Shown one piece after another: positions 53,808 through 63,180 of a stretch of DNA of 64,000 nt. The DNA is from Pararhizobium qamdonense (GTDB lineage Bacteria > Pseudomonadota > Alphaproteobacteria > Rhizobiales > Rhizobiaceae): assembly GCF_029277445.1 (NCBI RefSeq), contig NZ_CP119568.1, forward strand, positions 198,501-262,500, written 5' to 3'. Under the pieces are notes generated by a model. It was given only the letters and a program-made list of their open reading frames with translations. It searched no databases and was not told where the DNA came from. A program made the position numbers and the translations under genes. Position 1 is the first letter of the stretch. Each line of letters starts with the position of its first letter.

Positions 53808-54860
53808 TTACTTGGCGTTTGGGTTCGGCATCCAGGCCGGCATGGCGACATCGGCATGGGCGAATTGCGGCAGCTTGGCGCCGAGCTCTTCCATGTTCTT
53901 GATGTCGTTGTCGTTGAGATCCTTCTGGGTGATCAGCGTCGGCGGGACGATGACGTTGTGGCCCGGATCTTCGCCTGCCAGCATCATGGCGAGTGTGCGC
54001 ACCGACACCTGGCCGACGACGGCCGGATTGGTGGCGGCCGTTGCAGCCCAGGCACTGTCCGGCTCGCGCATCGCGGCGATATCCGAGGTCGAAATATCGG
54101 CCGAGTAGATCTTGACGCTGGACGACATGCCGGCTTCATCGACCGCGATCTTCACGCCCTTGGCGAATTCATCGTAGGGCGCGAACATGACGGTGATATC
54201 CGGATTGGCCGAGATGACCGAGCGTGCCTGGTTGGCGACGGAATTGGCGATCGGGTTGTCCATGGTGCCGAACATCGCGGCTTCATTGATGCCCGAGTAT
54301 TTCTTCTTGAATTCCTTCCAGGTCTCGTCGCGGCGGTCGAGCGGCGCTATGCCGGCGACGTAGACGTAACCGGCCTTCCAGCTTTCGCCATTATCCTTGA
54401 TCGCCTGTTCCAGGGCCAGGCGCGCGAGGTCGCGGTCGGACTGTTCAACCTGCGGGATCTTGTCGTTCTCGACATTGACGTCGAAGGCGACGACCTTGAT
54501 GCCGGCATCAACCGCACGCTTTGCCGCTTCTTTCATCGATTCCGTCAGGCCGTGCTGGATGATGATGCCCTGAACGCCAAGCGCGATGGCCTGATCGACC
54601 ATGTCGGCCTGCAAGGCGGCGTCCTGGCGGCTGTCGAGCACGCGAAGATCGACGCCGAGCGCTTTGGCCTGCGATTCCACGCCCGACAGATAGGACTGGA
54701 AGAAGTCGCCGGTCGACAGGTAGCGCACCAGCGCGATCTTCACGTCGCCGGGCTTGTCGAACGGTGCCGGCATATCAGCGGCAAACGACACGCCTCCCAG
54801 CGTCGTTGCAGCCAGCATTCCAAGCGCGAGCTTTGAAAAAGTTCTCCGCGTAAACGTCAT
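53808..54860 (-). CDS. Ribose/autoinducer-type sugar ABC transporter substrate-binding protein
   Basis: A 350-residue type I periplasmic binding protein of the RbsB/LsrB class. The signal peptide carries a Tat-like TRRTFSKLALGML motif, cleaved around FAADMP. The binding domain shows VKIALVRYLSTGDFFQSYLSGVESQAKALG and DGIII-like QGIIIQHGL near 100. ATG 54860 follows GGAGGAG. It is last in the ATPase-permease-binding protein operon. Its neighbourhood (mtnK, mtnA) suggests a ligand such as a 5-substituted ribose or a nucleoside. Confidence 0.87.
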   Translation of the reverse strand: MTFTRRTFSKLALGMLAATTLGGVSFAADMPAPFDKPGDVKIALVRYLSTGDFFQSYLSGVESQAKALGVDLRVLDSRQDAALQADMVDQAIALGVQGIIIQHGLTESMKEAAKRAVDAGIKVVAFDVNVENDKIPQVEQSDRDLARLALEQAIKDNGESWKAGYVYVAGIAPLDRRDETWKEFKKKYSGINEAAMFGTMDNPIANSVANQARSVISANPDITVMFAPYDEFAKGVKIAVDEAGMSSSVKIYSADISTSDIAAMREPDSAWAATAATNPAVVGQVSVRTLAMMLAGEDPGHNVIVPPTLITQKDLNDNDIKNMEELGAKLPQFAHADVAMPAWMPNPNAK

Positions 54861-54923
54861 AAGGGTCTCCTCCACATTAGACTTGTTGTTTGATTTGCAG
54901 TCCCGCACGGAGCTTTGCGCTCC

Positions 54924-55982
54924 CTAGCGTTTGCCCCTCCTGGAGAGCGCAAAGGTGAACACCAGGGCGATGACGAGCACAAAGCCCTTGACGAAATCCT
55001 GGGTGTAATAGGGTGCGTTCATCATCGTCAGCCCCTGCAACAGCACGCCGACGAACAGCGCGCCGATGGCAGTGCCGAACGCGTTCGGCTTGGCTGCACC
55101 CAGCACGGCAAAGCCGATCAGGGCGGCGGCGACAGAATCCAGCAGAAGATTGTTGCCCGATGCGATATCGCCGCGTCCGAGCCGGGCCGCCAGGAGAATG
55201 CCGCCGATCGAGGCGAAGACGCCGGAAATGATATAGGCCCAGATCTTGTAGGCATTGACCGGCGCGCCCGCGAGCCCCGCAGCCCGCTCGTTCGAGCCGA
55301 CCGCATACATCATCCGGCCGAAGCGGGTATATTCCAGGAAAAACCAGATCAGGATGGCGAGCACGATCAGCACCACCACCGAGACCGGCACCAGATTGGG
55401 TAGGACGAGATCGAAACGGTGACGGCCGAGCGCCAGGAAGGCGGGGCTGAACGTGCCGGTGGCGGTCGAGCCGTCCGGCATGCTCATGCCGGTGGCAATC
55501 GAGCGGCCTTCGGTGGGGATACGCTGCAAACCGACCAGAAGGAACATCATGCCCAGTGTCGCCAGAAGGTCCGGCACCCGCATATAGACAATCAGAAAAC
55601 CGTTGATCAGCCCGACGATAACGCCGATGGCCAGGCAGACAAGCGTTGCCGTCAGCGCGTCTCCACCCATCACCACCATCACATAGGATGACGCCATCAT
55701 GGCTGTTGTTGCCACCGACCCGATCGACAGGTCAAAGCCGCCGACCACCAGTGTCGCGGTGACCCCGAGTGCCAGAATGCCGGTGATCGATACCGACTGG
55801 AAGATGAAGACCGCGCTTTGCGGCGAGGCAAAGCCGCGGGTCATGATGCAGAAATACACGATCATGCCGAAGAGCAGCGTGACGAAGCCGTATTTGATGG
55901 CGAGTTCGCGCGGCGTCAGCGCTGCGGCCGCCGATGCTGCCTTGTGGGTGGAGGGGTTGGCGGTCGTCTGTTCAATGCTCAT
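54924..55982 (-). CDS. Ribose-type sugar ABC transporter permease
   Basis: A 352-residue RbsC-class permease with about ten predicted membrane helices. The family stretch TLVVGGFDLSIGSVATTAMM (usual form GGIDLSVG) is near residue 77, and GSNERAAGLAGAPVNAYKIWAYIISGVFASIGGILLAARLG near 225-265. It starts one base after the ATPase stop, so it is translationally coupled. Full length. Confidence 0.9.
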   Translation of the reverse strand: MSIEQTTANPSTHKAASAAAALTPRELAIKYGFVTLLFGMIVYFCIMTRGFASPQSAVFIFQSVSITGILALGVTATLVVGGFDLSIGSVATTAMMASSYVMVVMGGDALTATLVCLAIGVIVGLINGFLIVYMRVPDLLATLGMMFLLVGLQRIPTEGRSIATGMSMPDGSTATGTFSPAFLALGRHRFDLVLPNLVPVSVVVLIVLAILIWFFLEYTRFGRMMYAVGSNERAAGLAGAPVNAYKIWAYIISGVFASIGGILLAARLGRGDIASGNNLLLDSVAAALIGFAVLGAAKPNAFGTAIGALFVGVLLQGLTMMNAPYYTQDFVKGFVLVIALVFTFALSRRGKR

Positions 55983-55983
55983 G

Positions 55984-57492
55984 TCAAAGTACCATTTCGT
56001 GGTGGCCGGCGATTTCGGCCAGAAGTCTGTCGACATTGATGCCGGCGTTGCGGTGTTCTCCGACCAGCGTATGTTCCGACATCACCAGAATGCGGTCGGC
56101 GATCTCGAAGGCTTCATCCAGCTCGGTGAGAAATACGATCGTTGCGCGCCCCGATGCAGACGCCCGCAGTTTTGCGGCAATATCCCGGCGCGCGGAAATA
56201 TCGACACCCTGGAACGGCTCGTCGAGGATCAGCAGGCGTGACGCCTGGCTCAGCCAGCGGCCGACCATGACCTTCTGCTGGTTGCCGCCCGACAGCGTGT
56301 TCATCTCGTCGCGTTCGGTCCGGCAGACGATGCCAAGCGCTGAAATCTGCTGGCGCGCCTGTGCCCGCTCGGCCCGGCGGTTGGAAATGCCGAAATTCGA
56401 GATGCGCTTGAGGAACGGCAGGCTGACATTCTCATAGATGTTGAAATCCGGAACGATGCCGCTGTCGCCGCGATCCTTGGCGATCAGGAAGACGCCCTGA
56501 TCGATCGCCGCCCGCGTGGTTTTTGGCGCGTAGGCGCGGCCGTCCAGCATCATTGATCCGGACACCGGAAGGCGGGCGCCGAACAGGGTTTCGGCGAGCG
56601 CCGTCTTGCCGACGCCGACAAGGCCGGTGATCGCCACCACTTCGCCATCGCCCAGCGTCAACGAAAACGGCTTTGCACCTCGCGCGATCGTCAGGTTTTC
56701 CGCTGTGAAGACCGGGGCGGTACCATCGCGCACGACGATGTTACTCAGACTGATCTTCTGGCCGAGCATGGCATTGACGGCACCTTCGTAATCGAGTGTC
56801 TCGCCTTCAAACAGCCCGGCAATACGGCCGTCCCGCAGGGAGACGATGCTGTCGGCAAGCCGGCGGATGTCGGACATGCGGTGGGAAATATAAAGGATGG
56901 CAACACCACGGGCGCGCAGCCGGTCGACAAGCTCGAACAGCCGGTCTGCCTCAGCGCTCGACAGCGACGATGTCGGCTCGTCGAGAATGAGCACCTTGGG
57001 TTCATGCGCCATGGCGCGGGCAATCGACACCATCTGCCGGTCGGCCAGCGAGAGATCGGCGACTGTGGCGTTGAGATCGATGGCAAGCCCCATGCGGCCG
57101 GCAACGGCCTGGGCTTCGCGCCGCACGCGGCGGGGATTGAAAATCAGGTGGGCGCCGCGACCATTCAGACGGTCGAGCGTCAGGTTGGTCGCCACATCGA
57201 GATCGGCGACGACGCCGTCATTGATGTTCTGGTGCACGGTGACGACGCCGGCGCGGATCGCATCGGCGGGCGTGGCCGGCGCGTAAGGCTCGCCTGCAAG
57301 CGTGATCTTACCCGCGTCGCGTCCATAGACGCCGCTGACGATCCGCACCAATGTCGATTTTCCGGCTCCGTTGGCGCCCATCAGCACCGTGACGGCCCCT
57401 GCACGCAAATTCAGATCGACGCCACCCAGAACCTGGATGGGCCCGAACGATTTGCGCAGACCCTCAATACGGAAAACGTGTTCCTGTATCAT
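55984..57492 (-). CDS. Ribose-type sugar ABC transporter ATP-binding protein (two ATPase domains)
   Basis: A 502-residue RbsA-class protein. The first domain has Walker A MGANGAGKST and LSLADRQMVSIARAMA as a degenerate signature with VLILDEPTSSLS; the second has GLVGVGKTALAETLFG as Walker A, LSGGNQQKVMVGRWL as signature and LLILDEPFQGVD. The start at ATG 57492 follows GGGAGGAG; the frame to 57534 is an extension into the operator region. First gene of the importer operon, divergent from mtnK. Confidence 0.9.
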   Translation of the reverse strand: MIQEHVFRIEGLRKSFGPIQVLGGVDLNLRAGAVTVLMGANGAGKSTLVRIVSGVYGRDAGKITLAGEPYAPATPADAIRAGVVTVHQNINDGVVADLDVATNLTLDRLNGRGAHLIFNPRRVRREAQAVAGRMGLAIDLNATVADLSLADRQMVSIARAMAHEPKVLILDEPTSSLSSAEADRLFELVDRLRARGVAILYISHRMSDIRRLADSIVSLRDGRIAGLFEGETLDYEGAVNAMLGQKISLSNIVVRDGTAPVFTAENLTIARGAKPFSLTLGDGEVVAITGLVGVGKTALAETLFGARLPVSGSMMLDGRAYAPKTTRAAIDQGVFLIAKDRGDSGIVPDFNIYENVSLPFLKRISNFGISNRRAERAQARQQISALGIVCRTERDEMNTLSGGNQQKVMVGRWLSQASRLLILDEPFQGVDISARRDIAAKLRASASGRATIVFLTELDEAFEIADRILVMSEHTLVGEHRNAGINVDRLLAEIAGHHEMVL

Positions 57493-57530
57493 CTGCTCCT
57501 CCCTGAAGATCAGGTTAGGCTGCCATCTAA

Positions 57531-57557
57531 TCAAATGTCAAGCCCATTGACATTTGA
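57531..57557. promoter_or_regulatory. Perfect 27-bp inverted repeat between ABC importer and mtnK operons (probable SorC operator)
   Basis: TCAAATGTCA (57531-57540), 7-bp spacer, TGACATTTGA (57548-57557): a perfect 10-bp dyad, 39 bp upstream of the importer ATG and 128 bp upstream of mtnK. The arm sequence CATTTGAC recurs at 50140-50147 before the SorC-family gene, over its probable -35. This supports one regulator controlling both units and itself. Confidence 0.75.
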
Positions 57558-57684
57558 CAGAATGGTGGCTTACCAAAAGAGAAAGAACGGCGGGAACGCG
57601 TGTGGAGACGCAGTCGCGCCGGGAGCGGAACGAGAAGAATGCCGGGGTTTTTCGCCTGGCGCGCCGCTCTGCTGGTGAGGAGGA

Positions 57685-58956
57685 ATGATGACTATAAGCA
57701 ATTTCGAAGCGCTGACGCCTGAGACCCTGCCGCAGCGGCTGGGGAGCAATGCAGCGCTCTCAGACAGGATCGGCGCGGATAGTGCAGAATGGAAGGTGCG
57801 CGAGGTCGGCGACGGCAATCTCAACCTTGTCTTCATCGTCGATGGCGGCACGGGAAGCGCCATTGTCAAGCAGGCGCTGCCCTATGTGCGCCTTGTCGGC
57901 GAGAGCTGGCCGCTGCCGCTGAAACGCTCCTATTTCGAATATCATGCGCTGAAGCGCGAGGCCGAGCGAGACCCCGGCATGGTGCCGGAGATCCTGCATT
58001 TCGACCGCGAGCAGGCGATCATCGTCATGGAATTCCTGACGCCGCACGTCATCCTGCGCCGGGCGCTGATTGACGGACGCCGGCTACCGAAGATCGCCCG
58101 CGACCTTGGCCTGTTTCTGGCCCGCACGCTGTTTCGCGGCTCGGACCTCTCCATGGAAGCCCGTAAACGCAAGGAGGACCTCGCGCTCTTCGCCGATAAT
58201 GTCGAGCTCTGCGACATCACCGAAAACCTGGTCTTTTCCGATCCCTATTTCGATGCCAAGCTCAATCATTTCACCACTCCGCAGCTGGACGGCATTGTTG
58301 CGGAACTGCGCGCCGACCGCGATCTCAAGGTCGAGGCGCAACGGCTGAAGCATCTGTTTACCGCCAATGCCGAAACGCTGCTGCATGGCGATCTGCACAC
58401 GGGTTCGGTCATGGTCACCGACACGGAAACGAAGGTTATCGATCCAGAGTTCGCGTTCTACGGGCCGATGGCAATCGATGTCGGCATGCTTTTGTCGAAT
58501 TTCTGGATGAGCTATTTTTCGCAGTCCGGCCACGAACAGGACGGCAGCCGCGAAGAGATGCGCACCTATCTGCTCGACGTTATCGTCGAGATCTGGGGCA
58601 CATTCCGCGCCGAATTCGCGCATCTCTGGCGCACTGAGCGCACAGGTATCCTGTACCAGCGCACCTTGTTCGAGAACCAGGGCGATCACCTCGGATCGGA
58701 GCAGGCGCTGGACGAGGTACTGCACACGCTCTGGACCGACATGCTCGGCTTTGCCGGCATTGAAATGCACCGGCGCATTCTCGGCCTTGCCCATAATGCC
58801 GATTTCGAAACCATTGAAGACCCGGACGTCCGGGCCCGCTGCGAAACCAAGGCGCTCAAGCTCGGGCGCCACCTAGCCGTCAATCGGCGCCGCATCCACA
58901 GCATTGCCGATATCAATGCGCTTGCGCAACGCCTCGAGAAGGAGTCAGTCATTTGA
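57685..58956 (+). CDS. mtnK: S-methyl-5-thioribose kinase-like protein (MtnK)
   Basis: A 423-residue kinase of the MtnK family, which phosphorylates methylthioribose at C1. The catalytic loop is [14 protein letters not shown] near residue 232, and the metal-binding [17 protein letters not shown] near 252 is the MtnK form of the DFG region. The N-terminal lobe shows [12 protein letters not shown] and [27 protein letters not shown] precedes the ATG; the next codon is also ATG. Its stop overlaps the mtnA start. It might use 5-deoxyribose as well. Confidence 0.9.
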   Translation: MMTISNFEALTPETLPQRLGSNAALSDRIGADSAEWKVREVGDGNLNLVFIVDGGTGSAIVKQALPYVRLVGESWPLPLKRSYFEYHALKREAERDPGMVPEILHFDREQAIIVMEFLTPHVILRRALIDGRRLPKIARDLGLFLARTLFRGSDLSMEARKRKEDLALFADNVELCDITENLVFSDPYFDAKLNHFTTPQLDGIVAELRADRDLKVEAQRLKHLFTANAETLLHGDLHTGSVMVTDTETKVIDPEFAFYGPMAIDVGMLLSNFWMSYFSQSGHEQDGSREEMRTYLLDVIVEIWGTFRAEFAHLWRTERTGILYQRTLFENQGDHLGSEQALDEVLHTLWTDMLGFAGIEMHRRILGLAHNADFETIEDPDVRARCETKALKLGRHLAVNRRRIHSIADINALAQRLEKESVI

Positions 58957-60047
58957 ACGTCGGAGATCGCCACTACCATACTATCTGGCTGAACGAGGAC
59001 GGCCGGTCCGTCGATATCATCGACCAGCGCTGGCTGCCGCACGAGTTCCGGATCGTCACGCTCAAGACCGTCGATGATGTGGCTGTCGCCATCCGCGACA
59101 TGTGGGTGCGCGGCGCGCCGCTGATCGGTGTGACGGCTGCCTATGGCGTCGCCATCGCCATGCGCGACGATGCCAGCGACGCCGCACTCGATGCCGTCTG
59201 GGACGTGCTGCACGAAACCCGTCCGACCGCGATTAACCTGCGCTGGGCGCTGGACGAGATGCGCAATGGTCTTCGCAAGGTGCCGGTTTCAGAACGGGCT
59301 GCCGCTGCCTATCAGCGTGCCGCTGACATTGCCGAGGAGGATGTCCAACTCAACCGCAGCATCGGCACCAATGGCCTGAAGGTGATCCGCGAAATTGCCG
59401 CCCGCAAGAAGCCGGGCGAGCCCGTCAATATCCTCACCCACTGTAATGCCGGCTGGCTGGCGACCGTCGATTACGGAACTGCCACCGCGCCGATCTACAT
59501 GGCGGCGGAGGCGGGCATTCCGGTGCATGTCTATGTGGACGAGACGCGCCCGCGCAACCAGGGTGCCCAGCTGACCGCATGGGAGCTGAACGGCCACGGC
59601 GTGCCGCATACGCTGATCGTCGACAATGCCGGTGGCCACCTGATGCAGCATGGCCAGATCGACATGGTGATCGTCGGCACGGACCGCACCACCGCCGATG
59701 GCGACGTCTGTAACAAGATCGGCACCTATTTGAAGGCGCTCGCCGCCAAGGACAATGGTGTCCCCTTCTACGTCGCCCTGCCCTCGCCGACCATCGACTG
59801 GACCGTGCATGATGGTGTCAAGGAGATCCCGATCGAGGAGCGCAACAGCGATGAAGTGACCTTCGTGCAAGGCCGCGCGGCCGATGGCTCGATTGCCACG
59901 GTACGCATCTCGCCGGAGGGAAGTTCAGCCGCCAACCCGGCCTTCGATGTGACGCCGGCACGCCTGATTACCGGCCTGATCACCGAACGCGGCATCGCCA
60001 GCGCCTCGCCCGAGGGGCTGAAGGCCTTGTTTCCGGAACGGAGCTGA
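58953..60047 (+). CDS. mtnA: Methylthioribose-1-phosphate isomerase-like protein (MtnA), TTG start
   Basis: A 364-residue enzyme of the MtnA/eIF2B family that isomerises 5-methylthioribose-1-P to 5-methylthioribulose-1-P. Catalytic Cys164 is in [10 protein letters not shown] and Asp244 in [18 protein letters not shown], both intact. Other family landmarks are RGAPLIG near residue 53 and [16 protein letters not shown] near 196. The start is TTG at 58953, overlapping the mtnK stop, with GAAGGAG 8 bp upstream; no nearby ATG is in frame. The second gene of the five-gene operon. Confidence 0.92.
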   Translation: MNVGDRHYHTIWLNEDGRSVDIIDQRWLPHEFRIVTLKTVDDVAVAIRDMWVRGAPLIGVTAAYGVAIAMRDDASDAALDAVWDVLHETRPTAINLRWALDEMRNGLRKVPVSERAAAAYQRAADIAEEDVQLNRSIGTNGLKVIREIAARKKPGEPVNILTHCNAGWLATVDYGTATAPIYMAAEAGIPVHVYVDETRPRNQGAQLTAWELNGHGVPHTLIVDNAGGHLMQHGQIDMVIVGTDRTTADGDVCNKIGTYLKALAAKDNGVPFYVALPSPTIDWTVHDGVKEIPIEERNSDEVTFVQGRAADGSIATVRISPEGSSAANPAFDVTPARLITGLITERGIASASPEGLKALFPERS

Positions 60048-60052
60048 GCGCG

Positions 60053-60988
60053 ATGATCCTGTCCAATCAGCAGACCACAGAAGATGTCGCCGCCGGCATT
60101 CGCAAGCGGGTTTTCCTGCACACCATGCGCAACAATGGCGGTTATCTCAGCCAGGCCTGTTCGGCCGCCGAAAGCCTGGCATTCCTCTACAATGAAGCCT
60201 TGACGCTCGGCGAACCGACCTTGCCGAAAGTACCGCTGCCGTTCGCCGGCGTGCCGTCGGCGGCCAATCCGGATGCCTTTACCGGTGCCGGCTATCACGG
60301 CCCGTTTGCGCCTGAATTTGACCGGCTGATCATTTCTCCGGCGCATTATGCCCTGGTGATCTATTCGGCGCTGATCCAGGCCGGCCGCATGGACGAACAC
60401 GCGCTGGACCACTTCAACGTCGATGGCGGCTCCGTCGAGATGATCGGCGCCGAACACAGTCCGGGTATGGAAGTGACCACCGGCTCGCTGGCTCAGGGGC
60501 TTTCGATGGCGGCAGGGATTGCATGGGCACGCAAGCGCAAAGGCGAGCCCGGCAAGGTCTGGGTCTATATGTCCGACGGCGAGTTCCAGGAGGGGCAGAC
60601 TTGGGAAAGCCTGGCTGCGATGGCCTATCACGGCATCGACAACGTCCGCGTCATCGTCGATGTCAACCGCCAGCAATGCGACGGCGCCATGTCTTCGGTG
60701 CTTGACCTCGGAGACCTTGCCGCGCGCGTCACTTCCTTTGGCGTCACGTGCCGCTCGATCGACGGCCACGATCTCGATGCGATGCGTAAAGCGGCCGATA
60801 GCGCCGAGCCGGGCAAGCCGCTGATCATCCTGGCCAACACCTCGCCCTATCAGGGCATGCAATTCCTCAAGAAACGCTTTCCCCGCCTGCATTACGTCCG
60901 CTTCAAATCGGCGGACGAACGCCGCGAAATGCAGACCGCCATCGCCGCCGAACTCGGCTTCGATGAAGCCGAAATTGCGAGGGCATGA
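60053..60988 (+). CDS. Transketolase N-terminal (TPP-binding) subunit
   Basis: A 311-residue protein equal to the N-terminal half of a transketolase. The TPP-binding motif reads SDGEFQEGQ ... VIVDVNRQQCDG (residues about 173-212), with the first Gly of the usual GDG replaced by Ser. LISPAHYALVIYSALI and GSLAQGLSMAAGIAWA are family features. It pairs with the next gene, as in other split transketolases such as the apulose-4-phosphate enzyme. Its place between mtnA and the RuBisCO-like gene suggests a specialised ketose-phosphate substrate. Confidence 0.87.
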   Translation: MILSNQQTTEDVAAGIRKRVFLHTMRNNGGYLSQACSAAESLAFLYNEALTLGEPTLPKVPLPFAGVPSAANPDAFTGAGYHGPFAPEFDRLIISPAHYALVIYSALIQAGRMDEHALDHFNVDGGSVEMIGAEHSPGMEVTTGSLAQGLSMAAGIAWARKRKGEPGKVWVYMSDGEFQEGQTWESLAAMAYHGIDNVRVIVDVNRQQCDGAMSSVLDLGDLAARVTSFGVTCRSIDGHDLDAMRKAADSAEPGKPLIILANTSPYQGMQFLKKRFPRLHYVRFKSADERREMQTAIAAELGFDEAEIARA

Positions 60989-60990
60989 TC

Positions 60991-61992
60991 ATGGCCGATA
61001 TCGTCAACCGTCCCTATGCCAAGGCCTTCGAGACCTTCGCATCCGCCCGTCCTGACATCCTCTGCCTGTCGGCGGATCTCACGTCGTCCTGCGAGGTCGA
61101 TGGTTTCCGGGATAAATATCCCGATCAGTTCCTGTCCCTCGGCATGGCCGAACAGAACATGCTGTCCTTTGCCGGCGGTCTCGCCATGCAGGGGTTCCGG
61201 CCGTTCCTGCACACGTTTTCGGTCTTCCTCTACCGCCGCCCCTATGATCAGCTGATCAACTCGATCGCCTATTCCAACCGCAAGGTGCGGCTGATGGGCT
61301 TCCTGCCGGGGATCACCACGCCCGGCGGCATCACCCATCAGGCGATCGAGGACATCTCGGTGATGCGGGCCATTCCGAACATGACGATCCTTGAATGCGG
61401 CGACGCCACCGAAGTCGAGACCGTCCTTGAGGTTGCCGATAGCATCGATGGACCGGTCTATGTCCGCGTCCTGCGCGGCGAAGTCCCACGATTATTTTCG
61501 ACCCCGTTCGAATTCAACAGGCTGCGCACGCTCAGTGAAGGAGACGATGTCCTTGTGGTGACGGCAGGAGTGTGCACCGAAGAGGCCCTGCGCGCCGCCG
61601 GTCCCTTGAAGGCTCGCGGTATCGGCATCCACCATCTGCATGTCTCCACCCTCAAACCCTTCGATCGCGAGGGCCTGATCAAGGCGGCGCGCGGCAAGAA
61701 GGGCGTCGTCACGTTGGAAAACCACACGATCAACGGCGGTCTCGGCTCGCTGGTGGCGGAAATCCTTTCGGAGGAAGGGCTTGGCGTCAAACTGCGGCGT
61801 CTCGGCCTGCAGGATACGTTCGCGCATGGCGCGTCCAAGCCATATCTGATGAAGAAATACGGGCTCGACGCCAGCGCCCTCGTCTCTGCCATCGGCCAGC
61901 TTCTCGATAAGAACCTTAAGATCGACGATGCGGAACTGGACGCCGTTCGCATCGACACCGTGCACTCGGCTGCAAAGGCGGAGGCGCTGTAA
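60991..61992 (+). CDS. Transketolase C-terminal subunit
   Basis: A 333-residue protein comprising the pyrimidine-binding and C-terminal domains of transketolase. The TPP-activating Glu is in LGMAEQNMLSFAGGLAMQG near residue 51; the C-terminal domain runs from about 180 (LVVTAGVCTEEALRAAG). GAGGG is well placed for ATG 60991, while the in-frame ATG 60985 overlaps the upstream stop. Its last base overlaps the start of the RuBisCO-like gene, so all five genes are likely co-translated. Confidence 0.86.
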   Translation: MADIVNRPYAKAFETFASARPDILCLSADLTSSCEVDGFRDKYPDQFLSLGMAEQNMLSFAGGLAMQGFRPFLHTFSVFLYRRPYDQLINSIAYSNRKVRLMGFLPGITTPGGITHQAIEDISVMRAIPNMTILECGDATEVETVLEVADSIDGPVYVRVLRGEVPRLFSTPFEFNRLRTLSEGDDVLVVTAGVCTEEALRAAGPLKARGIGIHHLHVSTLKPFDREGLIKAARGKKGVVTLENHTINGGLGSLVAEILSEEGLGVKLRRLGLQDTFAHGASKPYLMKKYGLDASALVSAIGQLLDKNLKIDDAELDAVRIDTVHSAAKAEAL

Positions 61993-63116
61993 TGGCCCGA
62001 TTTTCGGTCACCTACTGGATCGGCGTTGCCAGCGAGACTGACGCCCGCGCCCGCGCGCTGGAAATCGCCGTCGAGCAGACGGTGGAGATCCCCCGCGATA
62101 TCGTACCGGCCGGTTATATCGAGGACGAAATCCTCGGCCAGATCGACAGCATCTATCCCTGCACCGAGCCCCGCGGCGGGTTCTTCACGGAGATCTCCTA
62201 TAGCGACGACGATATCGGCGACGATTTTCTCCAGCTCCTGAACATCGTCTTCGGCAATTCCTCGATCCGGACGCAGACCCGCGTCGAAACGATGACCTTG
62301 TCGCAAGCAATCATCAAACTGTTGCCCGGCCCAAGGTTCGGAACGCCGGGCCTGCGCGCACGCACCGGTGTGAGCCACGGGCCAATCCTGATGTCGGCGA
62401 TCAAGCCTGTTGGCCTTTCCACGGCCGAGCTTGCTGGGCTTGCACATCAGTTTGCGCTGGGCGGCATGGATTACGTCAAGGACGATCACGGCCTGGCCAA
62501 TCAGAAGACATCGCCCTTTGCAGAGCGCGTCAAAGCCTGCACCGATGCCATCGGCGAGGCCAATGCCAAGACCGGCTTGGCCACCACCTATGTGTCGAAC
62601 ATCACCGGACCCGCCACCCAGATCTTCGAGCGTGCCTGGACGGCCAAGGAAATGGGGGCCGGCGGCGTCATGCTGGCGCCCTCGCTCGTCGGCTTCGATG
62701 TATCGCGTGCCCTGGCGGCGGACCCGGATTTCGGCTTGCCGATCGTCTCGCATCCGACCTTCGGCGGCACCAATGTGATCACCCCGGCCACGGGCTTTTC
62801 CCACCGCTTTTTCTACGGCCTCCTGCAGCGGCTGATGGGCGTCGATGCGGTCATCTATCCGAATTTCGGCGGCCGGTTCAGCTTTTCGCGTGAGGAATGC
62901 CTGGCGATTGTCGATGGCTGCACCTGCGATCTCGGCGGTCTGAAGCCCATCCTGCCTGCGCCCGGCGGGGGCATGACCTTCGAGCGTGTGCCGGAAATGC
63001 GCGATGCGTATGGTGAAAACGTGATGTATCTGATCGGCGGAGCACTGCTGCGCGAAAAGTCCGACCTTCCGGCCGCCTGCCGCAAGCTCATCGATGCCGT
63101 TCGAACGGCAAGATAA
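61992..63116 (+). CDS. RuBisCO-like protein (form IV)
   Basis: A 374-residue member of the RuBisCO superfamily, shorter than form I/II large subunits. The barrel retains SAIKPVGLS (Lys138, matching RuBisCO Lys175) and YVKDDHGL: Lys163, Asp164, Asp165, His166, so the carbamylated Lys and one Asp are kept while the usual Glu ligand is His. The loop-6 region reads YPNFGGRFSFS and lacks the CO2-site Lys. Carboxylation is therefore not expected; isomerase, enolase or decarboxylase chemistry on a ketose phosphate is. Context suggests it acts on the MtnA product, as the R. rubrum RuBisCO-like protein does. Confidence 0.9.
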   Translation: MARFSVTYWIGVASETDARARALEIAVEQTVEIPRDIVPAGYIEDEILGQIDSIYPCTEPRGGFFTEISYSDDDIGDDFLQLLNIVFGNSSIRTQTRVETMTLSQAIIKLLPGPRFGTPGLRARTGVSHGPILMSAIKPVGLSTAELAGLAHQFALGGMDYVKDDHGLANQKTSPFAERVKACTDAIGEANAKTGLATTYVSNITGPATQIFERAWTAKEMGAGGVMLAPSLVGFDVSRALAADPDFGLPIVSHPTFGGTNVITPATGFSHRFFYGLLQRLMGVDAVIYPNFGGRFSFSREECLAIVDGCTCDLGGLKPILPAPGGGMTFERVPEMRDAYGENVMYLIGGALLREKSDLPAACRKLIDAVRTAR

Positions 63117-63134
63117 ACATGTCGAGGATAAATT

Positions 63135-63171
63135 GGTGACTGCCGTATACCTCGAGACAACGGCAGCCACC
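63135..63171. terminator. Hairpin between convergent RuBisCO-like and aminotransferase genes
   Basis: GGTGACTGCCGT and ACGGCAGCCACC form a 12-bp stem with one mismatch and a 13-base loop in the 64-bp gap between convergent genes. No strong U-run is present, so termination is only probable. Confidence 0.45.
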
Positions 63172-63180
63172 GGCTCGGTC

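Noticed and set aside
53687..53857. In-frame 5' extension of vapB
   Set aside because: It covers the rho-independent terminator at 53752-53782 and the end of the binding-protein gene; homology starts at 53686.
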